In this document: positions 28,282-37,832 of the stretch, piece by piece | Layout of the letters: every line of letters begins with the position of its first letter | How positions within the stretch are numbered: position 1 is the first letter of the stretch | Notes under the pieces: generated by a model | Told to the model about the DNA's origin: nothing | What the model saw: only the letters and a program-made list of their open reading frames with translations | The model's database searches: none | Source: Methylorubrum extorquens | Lineage (GTDB): Bacteria > Pseudomonadota > Alphaproteobacteria > Rhizobiales > Beijerinckiaceae | Reading direction: 5' to 3' | Length of the DNA: 64,000 bases | Assembly (NCBI RefSeq): GCF_024169925.1 | Contig: NZ_JALJXF010000001.1 | Span: forward strand, 206,001 to 270,000 | Made by a program: the position numbers and the translations under genes

Positions 28282-29162
28282 GCGCATCCCCCATCGCCCG
28301 CCTCGTCGGCCTTGCCAGCGGGCTCCTGCGCCGCGCCGTGATCGGCCGCGTCCCGAAGCTGTTCGATGCCGCCTATTACCGCGAGCGCAATCCGGGCGTG
28401 GCACGCAGCGGCCTTGACCCGTTCCTGCACTACGCGTGGTTCGGTGCCCGCCGGGACCGGAACCCGAACGCGGATTTCGACACAGCCTTCTATCGCCGGC
28501 AGAGCGGCCGGACCCGGCTCGACCCCCTGCGCCACTACGGGCAGGTCGGCGCGGCGCAGGGCCTCGACCCGAGCCCCGGCTTCAGCACCAGCCTCTATCT
28601 CGCCCGCTATCCCGATGTGGTCGCGGCGGGGATCAACCCACTCCTGCACTTCCGCACCGATGGCCGGGCGGAGGGGCGGGAGGCGGCGCCTTCGCCGATC
28701 GAGCCCGACCGCCTGCGGGCGCTCGACGGCGTGGCCGAGGATCACAGCGTCACCCTGCCGGCGGCCGAGGGCGGGCGCTTCGCCCTGACGCTGCTGCGCG
28801 ACAGCCCGCTCGACCGCGCCGCGGATTTCGCGCCGCGCTTCTGCCTCCAGCTCTGCGTCGACGGCGTCGAGTACGACGCCCTGCTCGACGCGTTCCGCGC
28901 CTTCGAGGCGGGGGCGCAGGCCTCACTCGCCCTGGAGATCGACACAGGCGCCGGCCCGCACCCGCCGATGCCGACGCAACTCCTCGCCTTCGAGCGCTGC
29001 TTCGTCTCGCGCTCTGGCTACGGCCGGGTGCTGCATCTGCGCTACGCGGAAGTGCGCGCCTGGGACCTGCGCCTCAAGCGGCCCGGCGTGGCGGCCGTGT
29101 TCCCCGGCGGCCATTTTTCCGCGCGGACGCTGGCGAAAGGGGAGGGGTGGCCAGCGGTCTGA
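28278..29162 (+). CDS. Glycosyltransferase-associated protein with three FD-YY-NP repeats
   Basis: The 294-residue protein starts with three tandem repeats of about 35-40 residues (about 28-135): FDAAYYRERNPGV...DPFLHYAWFG, FDTAFYRRQSG...DPLRHYGQVG and FSTSLYLARYPDV...NPLLHFRTDG. These repeats are usually found attached to bacterial glycosyltransferases of unknown partner, often in surface glycosylation clusters. The C-terminal 150 residues are unassigned. There is no transferase domain in this protein, so it may be a scaffold or acceptor-recognition factor for the two upstream enzymes. The start is fixed by the ATGA overlap. Confidence 0.75.
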   Translation: MSASPIARLVGLASGLLRRAVIGRVPKLFDAAYYRERNPGVARSGLDPFLHYAWFGARRDRNPNADFDTAFYRRQSGRTRLDPLRHYGQVGAAQGLDPSPGFSTSLYLARYPDVVAAGINPLLHFRTDGRAEGREAAPSPIEPDRLRALDGVAEDHSVTLPAAEGGRFALTLLRDSPLDRAADFAPRFCLQLCVDGVEYDALLDAFRAFEAGAQASLALEIDTGAGPHPPMPTQLLAFERCFVSRSGYGRVLHLRYAEVRAWDLRLKRPGVAAVFPGGHFSARTLAKGEGWPAV

Positions 29163-29228
29163 GCCCCGCTCGGGACATCGTTCCGAAAGGTCATAACCCG
29201 GCGACGAGCCCCCCCTTCTCCATCCGCG

Positions 29229-29250
29229 CACCTCAGGATGAGGGCGGTGG
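29229..29250. repeat. Fragment of family 1 repeat
   Basis: The string GCACCTCAGGATGAGGGCGG is the inverted right end of the element seen in full at 1783-1894. It lies between the convergent glycan cluster and the acetamidase-like gene. Confidence 0.5.
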
Positions 29251-29276
29251 ATGGGAGGCGCGGCCCCGCGCTGCCG

Positions 29277-30716
29277 TCAGACCGTCCGCTCCGAAAAGAT
29301 CGCCTTCTTGACGATGGCGTGGACGCCCCAGTTGCCATCGACCACCTGGGTGATGCCGAAATCGACCGCGACCGACATCAGCGAGATCGCCTCGTCCTCG
29401 GTCAGCCCCTTCGCCTGCATCAAGAACTGGCGCATCTTGCGGAAGGCGTCGCGCATGGCGAGGTCGAGGGAGGATTTTTGGAAGATCGCGTTCTGCGCGT
29501 CGGCCCCAAGATCCTTGAGGTAGTTCGGGTAGCTGAAGCCCGAGAGCACCCAATCGTCGGTGGTTTCGATCATCGGGAAGTCGAGGGCCTCCAGCGAGGT
29601 GCCGGCGAGATCGGCCCGTTTGTGCAGGACGAACTGGAAGGTACCGGTGAGCGAGCACTCGATCGCCGTGCCGCAGAGTTCGGAATCGCCCTGGCTCGCA
29701 TGGGGATCGCCCACCGAGAACAGCGCGCCCGGCACGGCGACCGGGTAGTACATCGTCGCGCCCTTGCCGATGCGCCAGTTGTCGATGTTGCCGCCGGTGT
29801 AGCTCGGCGGGATCGAGTTCACCATTTCCGCCTCGGCCGGCGCCACGCCCATCGTGCCGAAATGCGGCCGGATCGGCACGCGGATGCCCTTCAAGACGTC
29901 GAAGCTGCGCTTTGTCTTCGTGTGATCGACCGGCAGGCCGGGATAGTCGATCGTCGGGTGCTCGCGGCCGTCCGGGTCGGTCACGCCCGGCCAGGGGAAG
30001 CTGTAGACGGCCTTGGCCCAGTCGCGCTCGCCCGAGGCATCGACCTCGTAGATGGTGAGCACCTCGCGTTTGTTGCCCCCCAGCATGTCGTTGTAGTGGT
30101 AGCCCCACCACGCCGCCGCGTTGCTGCCGAAGGTCCGGCCCTTGAACTTCGGGTTGGCCGAGGGGCGCGGGGCTACATCGAGAATGCGCACCTCCAGCAC
30201 GTCGCCGGGCTCCGCGCCGCGGATCGCAACCGGGCCGGTGCAGATATGGACGCCGAGCCCGCCGCCGGGACCGAGCTTGGAATCCTCCGGTCCGGCGCCG
30301 CGGCGCGCGACGCCCTTCTTCTCTTTGGTCCAGAGGAACACGCTCTCGGCGCCGGGATCACCCGTCACCATCCGCTCGGCGTCGTCGTTGGCGTGGTGGG
30401 TCAGGGTCTCGATGGTGACGAAGTCGCCCGACTCGATCTCGACCTGGGGTTTGAGGGTCTTCGAGAAGTAGCCCCAGTGGATGGTCTCGGCATTGGCCGG
30501 CAGGTGGTAATGGGCGGTCTGTTTCAGACGGAGCGCGCTGCTCTGGGCCAGGGCCGGGCTCACGAGCGAAAGACCGCCCGCCGCCAGTGCCGCAGCGCCT
30601 CCGGTGGCGACGAAGCTGCTCTTCAGGAAGGCACGCCGCTCCGGCTCCATGTCGCGCCGGTAGCGCAGCCGATGTTCGGCGAAGGCGGCACAGGTCGGAT
30701 CATCACCAAGGCACAT
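29277..30716 (-). CDS. Tat-exported acetamidase/formamidase family protein
   Basis: The 479-residue protein belongs to the FmdA/AmdA amidase family, which hydrolyses short amides. Family traits include [14 protein letters not shown] near the start of the mature part, [16 protein letters not shown] [17 protein letters not shown], and [18 protein letters not shown]. Unlike cytoplasmic FmdA, it has a twin-arginine leader: RRAFLK, then a hydrophobic stretch ending SPALAQ. The ATG at 30716 has GGAG upstream and gives an n-region of about 25 residues before the RR; ATG 30650 is shorter but lacks a ribosome site. The mature enzyme is probably periplasmic. Substrate is unknown; formamide or acetamide is a guess from the family. 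Confidence 0.88.
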   Translation of the reverse strand: MCLGDDPTCAAFAEHRLRYRRDMEPERRAFLKSSFVATGGAAALAAGGLSLVSPALAQSSALRLKQTAHYHLPANAETIHWGYFSKTLKPQVEIESGDFVTIETLTHHANDDAERMVTGDPGAESVFLWTKEKKGVARRGAGPEDSKLGPGGGLGVHICTGPVAIRGAEPGDVLEVRILDVAPRPSANPKFKGRTFGSNAAAWWGYHYNDMLGGNKREVLTIYEVDASGERDWAKAVYSFPWPGVTDPDGREHPTIDYPGLPVDHTKTKRSFDVLKGIRVPIRPHFGTMGVAPAEAEMVNSIPPSYTGGNIDNWRIGKGATMYYPVAVPGALFSVGDPHASQGDSELCGTAIECSLTGTFQFVLHKRADLAGTSLEALDFPMIETTDDWVLSGFSYPNYLKDLGADAQNAIFQKSSLDLAMRDAFRKMRQFLMQAKGLTEDEAISLMSVAVDFGITQVVDGNWGVHAIVKKAIFSERTV

Positions 30717-30779
30717 TGCAGACTCCGGACGCGTTCAACGCCCGGAACTGAATGCAAAATCACAGCCAAGCTCGGGGCG

Positions 30780-33113
30780 TTACTCCGAGATCGGTCCCAC
30801 GCCGGGTTCGGCCTCCGGCGCGACCGGCAGCGGCGCCATGGCCTGCGCCTCCACCACCGCCGCGGCGGTGACATTGACGATGCCGCGAGCGGTGACCGAG
30901 GGTGTGAGGATGTGCGCCGGCTTGGCCGGGCCGATCAGCAGTGGGCCGACCGGCAGCGCGTCGGCGAGCACCTTGGCGAACTGGAAGGCGATGTTGGCCG
31001 CGTCCAGGTTCGGGAAGACGAGGATGTTGGCCGCGCCCTTCCAGTTCGAACTCGGCAGCACCCGGTCGCGCACGAGTTCGGACAGAGCCGAATCCGCCTG
31101 CATCTCGCCGTCGGCCTGAACGTCGGGCGCGCGCGCCTGGATCAGTTCGAGCGCCCGCCGCATCTTCTTCGCCGAGGCGGAATCCGATTGGCCGAAATCG
31201 GAGTGGCTCAACAGCGCGATCTTCGGCGTGAGACCGAAGCGGCCGACATGGTTGGCGCAGGCGATGGCGACGTCGGCGATCTCTTCCGCACTCGGATCCT
31301 GGCGGACATGGGTGTCGGCGAGGAAGAAGGCACCCTTCTTCGTCACGATCAGGCTCATGCCGGCGAAATCGAGCGAATCGGGCGAGAGCCCGATGATGTC
31401 GCGGATGACCCGCAGGCGCGTCTCGAACCGGCCTTCCAGGCCGCAGATCAGCGCGTCGGCCTCGCCGCGGCGCACCGCGAGGGCCGCGATCACTGTGGTG
31501 TTGGTCCGCACCAGCGTCCGCGCGAGATCCGGGGTGATGCCGCGCCGCCCGGCGATCTCGAGATAGCTGGCGACATAGGCCCGGTAGCGCGGATCGTCCT
31601 CGGGATCGATCAGGTCGAAATGCTCGCCGGCTTTGAGGTCGAGGCCGAAGCGCTTGATGCGGGTCTCGATCACCCGCGGGCGACCGACGAGGATCGGCCG
31701 GGCCACCTTGTCCTCGACGACCGCCTGCGCGGCGCGCAGCACGCGTTCGTCCTCGCCCTCGGCGTAGATGACACGCTTCGGATCGGCCTTCGCCTTGGAG
31801 AAGAGCGGCTTCATGATGAAGCCGGAGCGGTGCACGAAGCGGTCGAGCGACTCCGCATAGGCTTCGATGTTCTCCACCGGTCGCCCGGCGACGCCCGAAT
31901 CCATCGCCGCCTTGGCCACCGCGGGGGCGATACGCAGGATCAGGCGCGGATCGAACGGGCTCGGGATCAGCGAGCGAGGCCCGAACGGACGGGCCTCGCC
32001 GCCATAGGCGCGGGCCACCACGTCGGAAGGCGCCTCGCGGGCGAGCGCCGCGATCGCCTTCACGGCGGCCTTCTTCATCTCCTCGTTGATCTTGTGGGCG
32101 CCGACATCGAGCGCGCCGCGGAAGATGTAGGGGAAGCAGAGGACGTTGTTGACCTGGTTGGGGAAGTCCGAGCGCCCCGTGCAGATCATCGCGTCCGGCC
32201 GCGCCTGCTCGGCCAAGTCCGGCATGATCTCCGGATAGGGGTTGGCGAGCGCCATGATGAGCGGCTTCTCGGCCATCTTCTCGAGATATTCGGGCTTGAG
32301 CACCCCGCCCGCCGAGAGGCCGATGAACACGTCGGCGCCGGGGATCACCTCGGCGAGCGTCCGCGCTTCGGTCTCCTGCGCGTAGACGTCCTTCCAGCGG
32401 TCCATCAGCTCGGCGCGGCCCTTGTAGACCACGCCCTTGATGTCGGTGACGGTGATGTTTTCACGGGTCGCGCCGAGCGAGACCAAGAGGTTGAGGCAGG
32501 CCAGGGCCGCAGCACCCGCACCCGAGGTGACGATCTTGGCGTCCGAGAGCTGCTTGCCCGCGAGTTCGAGTGCGTTGAGGACGGCGGCCGCGACGATGAT
32601 CGCCGTGCCGTGCTGGTCGTCGTGGAAGACCGGGATGTTCATCCGCTCCCGGCACCGTTCCTCCACCTCGAAGCATTCCGGCGCCTTGATGTCTTCGAGG
32701 TTGATGCCGCCGAAGGTCGGCTCCAGGGAGCAGACCACGTCGACGAGCTTGTCGACGTCCTTCTGGTCCACCTCGATGTCGAAGACGTCGATGCCGGCGA
32801 ACTTCTTGAACAGGACCGCCTTGCCCTCCATCACCGGCTTGGAGGCCAGCGGGCCGATATCGCCGAGGCCGAGCACGGCCGTGCCGTTCGAGAGCACGGC
32901 GACGAGATTCTGGCGGATGGTGAGGGTGGCGGCCTCCTGCGGGTCGTCGTAGATCGCCATGCAGGCGGCGGCCACGCCGGGAGAATAGGCGAGGGCCAGA
33001 TCGCGCTGGTTGCCGAGCGGCTTGGTGGCCTGGATCTCGAGCTTTCCGGGTTTCGGCAGTCGGTGGTAGACGAGCGCCCCGGACTTCAGATCCTCGGACA
33101 TATTGTCGGCCAT
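30780..33113 (-). CDS. maeB: NADP-dependent malic enzyme with phosphotransacetylase-like C-terminus
   Basis: The 777-residue enzyme decarboxylates malate to pyruvate with NADP. The N-terminal malic domain shows [28 protein letters not shown] and [14 protein letters not shown]; the NAD(P) domain has [15 protein letters not shown] and [17 protein letters not shown]. Residues from about 430 form a PTA_PTB domain, typical of MaeB-type enzymes, where it senses acetyl-CoA and does not make acetyl phosphate. The start at 33113 is preceded by GGAAGAGGA. The gene is divergent from an acetyltransferase gene, with only about 60 bp between them. Confidence 0.95.
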   Translation of the reverse strand: MADNMSEDLKSGALVYHRLPKPGKLEIQATKPLGNQRDLALAYSPGVAAACMAIYDDPQEAATLTIRQNLVAVLSNGTAVLGLGDIGPLASKPVMEGKAVLFKKFAGIDVFDIEVDQKDVDKLVDVVCSLEPTFGGINLEDIKAPECFEVEERCRERMNIPVFHDDQHGTAIIVAAAVLNALELAGKQLSDAKIVTSGAGAAALACLNLLVSLGATRENITVTDIKGVVYKGRAELMDRWKDVYAQETEARTLAEVIPGADVFIGLSAGGVLKPEYLEKMAEKPLIMALANPYPEIMPDLAEQARPDAMICTGRSDFPNQVNNVLCFPYIFRGALDVGAHKINEEMKKAAVKAIAALAREAPSDVVARAYGGEARPFGPRSLIPSPFDPRLILRIAPAVAKAAMDSGVAGRPVENIEAYAESLDRFVHRSGFIMKPLFSKAKADPKRVIYAEGEDERVLRAAQAVVEDKVARPILVGRPRVIETRIKRFGLDLKAGEHFDLIDPEDDPRYRAYVASYLEIAGRRGITPDLARTLVRTNTTVIAALAVRRGEADALICGLEGRFETRLRVIRDIIGLSPDSLDFAGMSLIVTKKGAFFLADTHVRQDPSAEEIADVAIACANHVGRFGLTPKIALLSHSDFGQSDSASAKKMRRALELIQARAPDVQADGEMQADSALSELVRDRVLPSSNWKGAANILVFPNLDAANIAFQFAKVLADALPVGPLLIGPAKPAHILTPSVTARGIVNVTAAAVVEAQAMAPLPVAPEAEPGVGPISE

Positions 33114-33176
33114 GGCGATGCCGTCCTCTTCCGCTCGTTTTTGCGCGCCCGCACCCTCTTCTCGCGGGGGGCACTG

Positions 33177-33815
33177 TTGAGGCATCTGTTGCAACGGCTG
33201 CGGCGGGGGCGCAACCCGCACAACGAGACGCGGCTGCATCTGGAAAAGCTGGCCCGGCGCTGGAATTTCTCAATCGGCGCATACTCTTACGGCCGACCGA
33301 AGGTGCGCTTCCCCGAATCCGGCCAGCGGCTGACGATCGGCCGGTATTGTTCCATCGCGGATCGGGTCGAGATCCTGCTCGGCGGCGACCACCGGCTCGA
33401 CTGGGTTTCGACCTATCCGTTCGCCGCGATGACCGGCCTGTGGCCGGGAGCGGACGCACCCCAGGATTACCATTCCTCGCGCGGCGGCGTGATCATCGGC
33501 CACGACGTCTGGCTCGGATCGGGCTGCATGATTCTGTCGGGCGTGACCGTCGGGCCTGGCGCGGTGGTGGCGGCCCATGCCGTCGTCACGCGGGATGTAC
33601 CGCCCTACGCGGTCGTCGCCGGCAACCCGGCGCGGATCGTGCGCCGCCGCTTCGACGAGGCGACGACGGCCGCACTCGTCGAGGCGGCGTGGTGGGATTT
33701 TCCGCATGAGACGGTGATGCGGTGGATTCCGCTCCTCCAAAGCGGGCGGGTGGCGGAGTTGATCGATGCGGCGCGGGCCGAGCGTGCCGTTGCGGGCGCG
33801 CCGCGATTGCCGTAA
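33177..33815 (+). CDS. Hexapeptide-repeat O-acetyltransferase (CatB-like)
   Basis: This 212-residue protein is a left-handed beta-helix acyltransferase. Hexapeptide repeats run from about residue 45 to 150, with [17 protein letters not shown] and [19 protein letters not shown]. The motif HDVWLG and the turn [18 protein letters not shown] identify the xenobiotic/CatB-like acetyltransferase group, several of which modify surface polysaccharides rather than drugs. No ATG is available in this frame near the start; TTG 33177 with a GGGGGG upstream is the best candidate, TTG 33141 is another. It is divergent from maeB. Confidence 0.85.
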   Translation: MRHLLQRLRRGRNPHNETRLHLEKLARRWNFSIGAYSYGRPKVRFPESGQRLTIGRYCSIADRVEILLGGDHRLDWVSTYPFAAMTGLWPGADAPQDYHSSRGGVIIGHDVWLGSGCMILSGVTVGPGAVVAAHAVVTRDVPPYAVVAGNPARIVRRRFDEATTAALVEAAWWDFPHETVMRWIPLLQSGRVAELIDAARAERAVAGAPRLP

Positions 33816-33848
33816 CCGGCCGGCACGATTTCCAGGAACGCACCATCC

Positions 33849-34100
33849 ATGTCCGAAACGCCCCCCGACCGCCTCTCGGTCAATCCGAACAGCCCCCATT
33901 ACGACGAGGCGGTCCTCGCCCGCGGCGTCGGCATCCGCTTCAAGGGTGCCGAGAAGACCAATGTCGAGGAGTACTGCGTCAGCGAAGGCTGGGTGCGGCT
34001 CTCGGCCGGCAAGGCACTCGACCGGGCCGGCAATCCGATGACGGTCAAGCTCAAGGGTGCCGTCGAGCCGTATTTCCGCGAGGAGCCGGCCGAGGCCTGA
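33849..34100 (+). CDS. DUF3297 family protein
   Basis: The 83-residue protein matches the DUF3297 family through PPDRLSVNPNSPHYDE, VGIRFKGAEKTNVEEYC and VSEGWVRLSAGKA. Members are small cytoplasmic proteins common in Proteobacteria, with no established role. It lies 33 bp downstream of the acetyltransferase gene on the same strand and could be co-transcribed with it. It has no signal peptide. Confidence 0.88.
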   Translation: MSETPPDRLSVNPNSPHYDEAVLARGVGIRFKGAEKTNVEEYCVSEGWVRLSAGKALDRAGNPMTVKLKGAVEPYFREEPAEA

Positions 34101-34138
34101 TTCGGCGGTTCGTTCGCGGTCGCGGGGGAAGGGGGCGC

Positions 34139-34420
34139 ATGCGGCGACGGGCCGTTGCCGTCTTTCTCGGCCTCGCGCCCCTGCCGGCTTTCGCCGAAGG
34201 ATTCGCTGTCCGCGATCTCGGCACGCTCGCTGCCGAGGCGAAGGCCGCGCCGGGCGGTCGCTTCTCGGGGCGGGCCGAGACGGATCGGCTGACGCTTCTC
34301 TGTACCGCGTGCGAGAGCGACCTGCCGACGATCCGCTCGCTGGCGGCCGACGCGGCGACCGCCTCCCGCAACGCCCGATCCCTCGTTCAGGCCCTCGGCC
34401 CGCGGATCGCCGGACCCTGA
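34139..34420 (+). CDS. Small secreted protein of unknown function
   Basis: A 93-residue product with a short signal peptide (MRRRAVAVFLGLAPLPAFA) and a mature part of about 74 residues. The mature chain holds a CTAC pair (LLCTACESDLP) which might bind metal or form a disulfide. I do not recognise the family. The ATG at 34139 follows GGGGGAAGGGG. It is followed by a terminator hairpin shared with the convergent ctrA gene. Confidence 0.65.
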   Translation: MRRRAVAVFLGLAPLPAFAEGFAVRDLGTLAAEAKAAPGGRFSGRAETDRLTLLCTACESDLPTIRSLAADAATASRNARSLVQALGPRIAGP

Positions 34421-34426
34421 ACGAAA

Positions 34427-34448
34427 GAACCCCGCCGGAGCGGGGTTC
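34427..34448. terminator. Bidirectional hairpin between secreted protein gene and ctrA
   Basis: GAACCCCGC and GCGGGGTTC form a 9-bp perfect stem around CGGA. An A-run precedes it (ACGAAAGAAC). It lies between convergent genes and can serve either. Confidence 0.7.
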
Positions 34449-34468
34449 GTCGGTACGGTTCCGGCGAC

Positions 34469-34502
34469 AGATCTCAGACCGCCATAGATCTCAGACCGCC
34501 AT
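34469..34502. repeat. 17-bp tandem duplication across the ctrA stop codon
   Basis: AGATCTCAGACCGCCAT occurs twice in direct succession (34469-34485 and 34486-34502). The second copy includes the last codons and the TGA of ctrA on the minus strand, so the region after the stop repeats Met-Ala-Val-stop. Confidence 0.9.
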
Positions 34503-35192
34503 GCGGTCTTCACCCTCGACCGGCTCGCGCAGCACGTAGCCACGGCCCCACACGGTCTCGATGTAGTTCTTGCCGGCAGAAGCGTTCGCCAGCTTCTTGC
34601 GCAGCTTACAGATGAACACGTCGATGATCTTCAGCTCCGGCTCGTCCATGCCGCCGTAGAGATGGTTGAGGAACATCTCCTTGGTCAGCGTGGTGCCCTT
34701 CCGCAAGCTGAGGAGTTCCAGCATCTGGTACTCCTTGCCGGTGAGGTGGACCCGCGAGCCCGAGACCTCGACGGTCTTCTGATCGAGGTTCACGATCAGG
34801 TCGCCGGTGGTGATGACCGACTGAGCATGGCCCTTCGAGCGGCGGACGATGGCGTGGATGCGCGCCACCAGTTCGTCCTTGTGGAAGGGTTTGGTGAGGT
34901 AGTCGTCGGCGCCGAAGCCGAGGCCCTTCACCTTGTCCTCGATGCCGGCCATGCCCGACAGGATCAGGATCGGGGTCTTCACCTTGGCGACACGCAACGA
35001 GCGCAGCACCTCGTAGCCCGACATGTCGGGCAGGTTCAGATCCAAAAGGATGATGTCGTAATCGTAGAGTTTGCCGAGATCGACACCCTCTTCGCCGAGG
35101 TCGGTCGTGTAGGTGTTAAAGTTCTCGGACTTGAGCATCAATTCGATGCTCTGCGCCGTGGCGCTGTCGTCCTCGATCAGAAGTACGCGCAT
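34491..35192 (-). CDS. ctrA: Cell-cycle response regulator CtrA
   Basis: The 233-residue OmpR-family regulator is the alphaproteobacterial master regulator CtrA. The receiver domain has EDD at residues 7-9, the phosphoacceptor Asp51 in [15 protein letters not shown] and the conserved LTKPF lysine. The winged-helix domain contains the hallmark [20 protein letters not shown] and LRKKL near the C-terminus. CtrA binds TTAA-N7-TTAA boxes and controls flagellar, chemotaxis and division genes. ATG 35192 is chosen; in-frame sequence upstream is arginine-rich and non-conserved. It is divergent from fliI, an arrangement conserved in many Rhizobiales. Confidence 0.97.
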   Translation of the reverse strand: MRVLLIEDDSATAQSIELMLKSENFNTYTTDLGEEGVDLGKLYDYDIILLDLNLPDMSGYEVLRSLRVAKVKTPILILSGMAGIEDKVKGLGFGADDYLTKPFHKDELVARIHAIVRRSKGHAQSVITTGDLIVNLDQKTVEVSGSRVHLTGKEYQMLELLSLRKGTTLTKEMFLNHLYGGMDEPELKIIDVFICKLRKKLANASAGKNYIETVWGRGYVLREPVEGEDRMAV

Positions 35193-35630
35193 CGTGATCC
35201 CCACCGGACAAGCCGTTTCGGGGCGCTTGAGACAAGCCGCCGCCGGTCGTCCGCCGACGGCCACGGCGGACGCTCCCTCATTCCCACTTTCGAAACGCTA
35301 TTCCTTAACCGTTAACAAAACCCGAATCCCGCTTGCAAGCACTGTCTCTTTCGAGTCCGGCAGCGATTCTCCCTATCGTTGGCGATCTGTTCTCCAGCGG
35401 TGCGCGCTCTCCCGAAGCCGAGAGTGAGCCTCCCCCGCTAACCCCTTCATTTGTCTGAGGTTGGCCCTTCTGTTGCGGAAAGGTGACGAAGGCCATTCGT
35501 CGCCGTTCCCATTCCCGCGAGCGGCGGCATCGCCATCCGGTCAGCCGGCCGGGAGCCTTGGCGAGCGGTCCGGCGGTGTTAAGACATCGGCCGGTTCGGT
35601 GGCGGGACGCGGTTAACGGGGTCGGAGCAC
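35193..35630. promoter_or_regulatory. ctrA/fliI divergent control region with three GANTC sites and CtrA half-sites
   Basis: This 438-bp region separates ctrA from fliI. Three GANTC methylation sites cluster in 46 bp: GAATC 35324-35328, GAGTC 35353-35357 and GATTC 35365-35369. Just beside them CCTTAACCGTTAACAAAA (35303-35320) contains two TTAAC half-sites, the first being TTAACCGT, one base from the CtrA half-site TTAACCAT. In Caulobacter, ctrA P1 is controlled by a GANTC site (CcrM/GcrA) and by CtrA itself. Exact promoters were not resolved. Confidence 0.7.
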
Positions 35631-36986
35631 ATGACGCAGGAGCGCGGCTCCGGGGGGCTGGCGGCGGCGCTCGCCGCGCTCTCGACCGTCGAGACCCTGG
35701 AGACCTTCGGACGGGTGACGGCGATCCGCGGCCTTCTGGTCGAGGTGGCCGGGCCAGTCTCCGCGATGCGGCTTGGCGGGCGCATCGACGTGTTGGTGGA
35801 AGGCGCCGGGGTCGCGGCCTCGACGGTGCCGTGCGAGGTGATCGGCTTTGCCGGCGACCGGGCGCTCGCCATGCCGTTCGGCTCCCTCGAAGGCGTGCGC
35901 CGCGGCTGCCCGGCCCTGGTGCGCGACGAGGCGGCCGGCGCGATCCGCCCCTCCGCCGCCTGGCTCGGCCGCACCGTCGATGCCCTCGGGCGGCCCATCG
36001 ACGGCCTCGGCCCTCTCGCGCAGGGGCCCGCAATCTATCCCCTGCGGGCCGATCCGCCTCCCGCGCACGGACGACGGCGCGTCGGGCCGCCGCTCGATCT
36101 CGGGGTTCGCTGCATCAACACCTTCCTCACCATGTGCCGCGGGCAGCGCATGGGCATCTTCGCCGGCTCCGGGGTCGGCAAGTCGGTGCTGCTGTCGATG
36201 CTGGCCCGCTACACCGCCGCCGACGTGGCGGTGATCGGCCTCGTCGGCGAGCGCGGGCGCGAGGTGCAGGAGTTTCTCCAGGACGACCTCGGCGCGGCGG
36301 GGCTCGCCCGTTCGGTTGTGGTGGTGGCGACCTCGGACGAGCCGGTGCTGATGCGCCGCAACGCCGCCTACGTGACCCTGGCGGTGGCCGAGTACTTTCG
36401 CGATCAGGGCGCACAGGTTCTGTGCATGATCGATTCGATCACCCGCTTCGCCATGGCCCAGCGCGACATCGGACTGGCCGGCGGCGAGCCGCCGACGGCC
36501 AAGGGCTACACGCCCACCGTCTTCTCCGAACTGCCGCGCCTGCTCGAACGGGCCGGGCCGGGCGTGGGGGAGGGGGCGATCTCCGGCCTGTTCACCGTGC
36601 TGGTGGAGGGCGACGACCACAACGAGCCGGTGGCGGATGCGGTGCGCGGCATCCTCGACGGGCACATCGTCATGGAGCGGCGGATCGCCGAGCAGGGGCG
36701 CTACCCGGCGATCAACGTGCTGCGCTCGGTCTCGCGCACCATGCCGCGAGCCTGCGACCCGGCCCATCTTCCCACCGTCCGCCGTGCGCGAAAGGTGCTG
36801 GCGACCTATGCCGACATGGAAGAGTTGATCCGGCTCGGAGCCTATCGCGCCGGCTCGTCGCCGGAGGTGGATGAGGCGGTCGCTCTCATGCCCGATCTGA
36901 CGGCTTTTCTGGGGCAGGGTAAGGAAGAAGCAACCTCCATCGGCGAGGGTTACGACCGGTTGGCCGCCATTGTCGGCGGTGCGTGA
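35631..36986 (+). CDS. fliI: Flagellum-specific ATPase FliI
   Basis: The 451-residue F1-beta-like ATPase energises flagellar protein export. Walker A is [11 protein letters not shown] at residues 175-185; [16 protein letters not shown] and [17 protein letters not shown] follow, the latter carrying the Walker B Asp. It lacks the extra segments of F1-beta, as expected for FliI. GGAG precedes the ATG. It is followed by fliJ after about 95 bp and is divergent from ctrA. Confidence 0.96.
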   Translation: MTQERGSGGLAAALAALSTVETLETFGRVTAIRGLLVEVAGPVSAMRLGGRIDVLVEGAGVAASTVPCEVIGFAGDRALAMPFGSLEGVRRGCPALVRDEAAGAIRPSAAWLGRTVDALGRPIDGLGPLAQGPAIYPLRADPPPAHGRRRVGPPLDLGVRCINTFLTMCRGQRMGIFAGSGVGKSVLLSMLARYTAADVAVIGLVGERGREVQEFLQDDLGAAGLARSVVVVATSDEPVLMRRNAAYVTLAVAEYFRDQGAQVLCMIDSITRFAMAQRDIGLAGGEPPTAKGYTPTVFSELPRLLERAGPGVGEGAISGLFTVLVEGDDHNEPVADAVRGILDGHIVMERRIAEQGRYPAINVLRSVSRTMPRACDPAHLPTVRRARKVLATYADMEELIRLGAYRAGSSPEVDEAVALMPDLTAFLGQGKEEATSIGEGYDRLAAIVGGA

Positions 36987-37081
36987 GGCGGCTTCGAGGA
37001 GCGCGTCGGGATAACGGTCCGTGTGGACCGCCCGCGCCGATCGGGTTGCGTCCCGGCGTAGCGTGGAGTGGATGGCCCGAC

Positions 37082-37486
37082 ATGAAATCGCGTGACACGC
37101 TGATCCGGTTGCGTCGGTTCCAGGTGGATGAGAAGCGCCGCAGGGTGGCGCAGATCGAGATGATGATGGCCGACTTCAACCGCATGGCGGCCGAACTCGA
37201 CCGGGAAGTCTCGCAGGAGGAGGCCCGTGCCGGGATCTCCGATCCGGCCCATTTCGCCTATCCGACCTATGCCCGCGCCGCCACCGGCCGCCGGGACAAC
37301 ATGCGCCAGTCGGCCGCCGCCCTCGAGGGGCAGCTCGCCGAGGCCAAGGCAGAGCTCGGCGAGGCGTTCGAGGAACTGAAGAAGGTCGAGATCCTGGAGG
37401 ATCGCGAGCGCTCCGCCGAGCGTGCGGCCGAAGCCGCCCGCGAGCAGGCCGAGATGGACGCGATCGGACTTCGGGCTCGGGCCTGA
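37082..37486 (+). CDS. fliJ: Flagellar export chaperone FliJ
   Basis: This 134-residue protein is almost wholly coiled coil and charged, as in FliJ, which sits in the central pore of the FliI ring and escorts export substrates. It begins MKSRDTLIRLRRFQVDEKRR, typical of alphaproteobacterial FliJ, and is placed directly after fliI. The start ATG 37082 removes an unsupported upstream extension. Similarity is mostly by position and coil pattern, since FliJ proteins vary. Confidence 0.88.
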   Translation: MKSRDTLIRLRRFQVDEKRRRVAQIEMMMADFNRMAAELDREVSQEEARAGISDPAHFAYPTYARAATGRRDNMRQSAAALEGQLAEAKAELGEAFEELKKVEILEDRERSAERAAEAAREQAEMDAIGLRARA

Positions 37487-37832
37487 GAGGCGAGATCCTC
37501 AGGCGCATTCCGACGAAGTGTGCCGGTTCGTCGAGGGAAAGCGCGTCAACAAGGACCGAGAGGCGCCGGCCTGATGCCATCGGGTCGGAGACGGCTGTCG
37601 GCAGGATTGTCGAGCGCCTCGGCGGCACGAGGCCGGTGATGCGGGCGCGTCCACGGTTCCCCGCTGTCACCCCTTAGGAACCGCATGCCACGATCCTGTC
37701 GGGCGGGCCCGGATGACAGCCGGTGCCGGCCTGTCGGCCTGGGCGGGAACCCCGAATAGGAAACGAAGTTTTTACCGATGTAGTCGGCAGCGAACCGCAT
37801 TCTGGCGCGCGCCGCTCCTGCATAGGTGCGAC
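37487..37832. other. Intergenic region after fliJ
   Basis: About 346 bp without a convincing gene. Short antisense readings are arginine/proline-rich and look like frame shadows. No terminator with a T-run or clear promoter was found, although the right end (GAAGTTTTTACCGATGTAG, about 37764) is locally AT-rich and may hold the promoter of the next gene. Confidence 0.4.

Noticed and set aside
29238..33815. A 1,525-codon open frame on the + strand across the acetamidase and maeB genes
   Set aside because: It is the mirror of two well-supported minus-strand genes; its composition (His/Arg/Asp/Val-rich) is a GC-skew artefact. Only its last part (33177-33815) is a real gene.
35579..35616. CtrA box directly upstream of fliI
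   Set aside because: Two TTAA sites are present but 30 bp apart, not the N7 spacing required.
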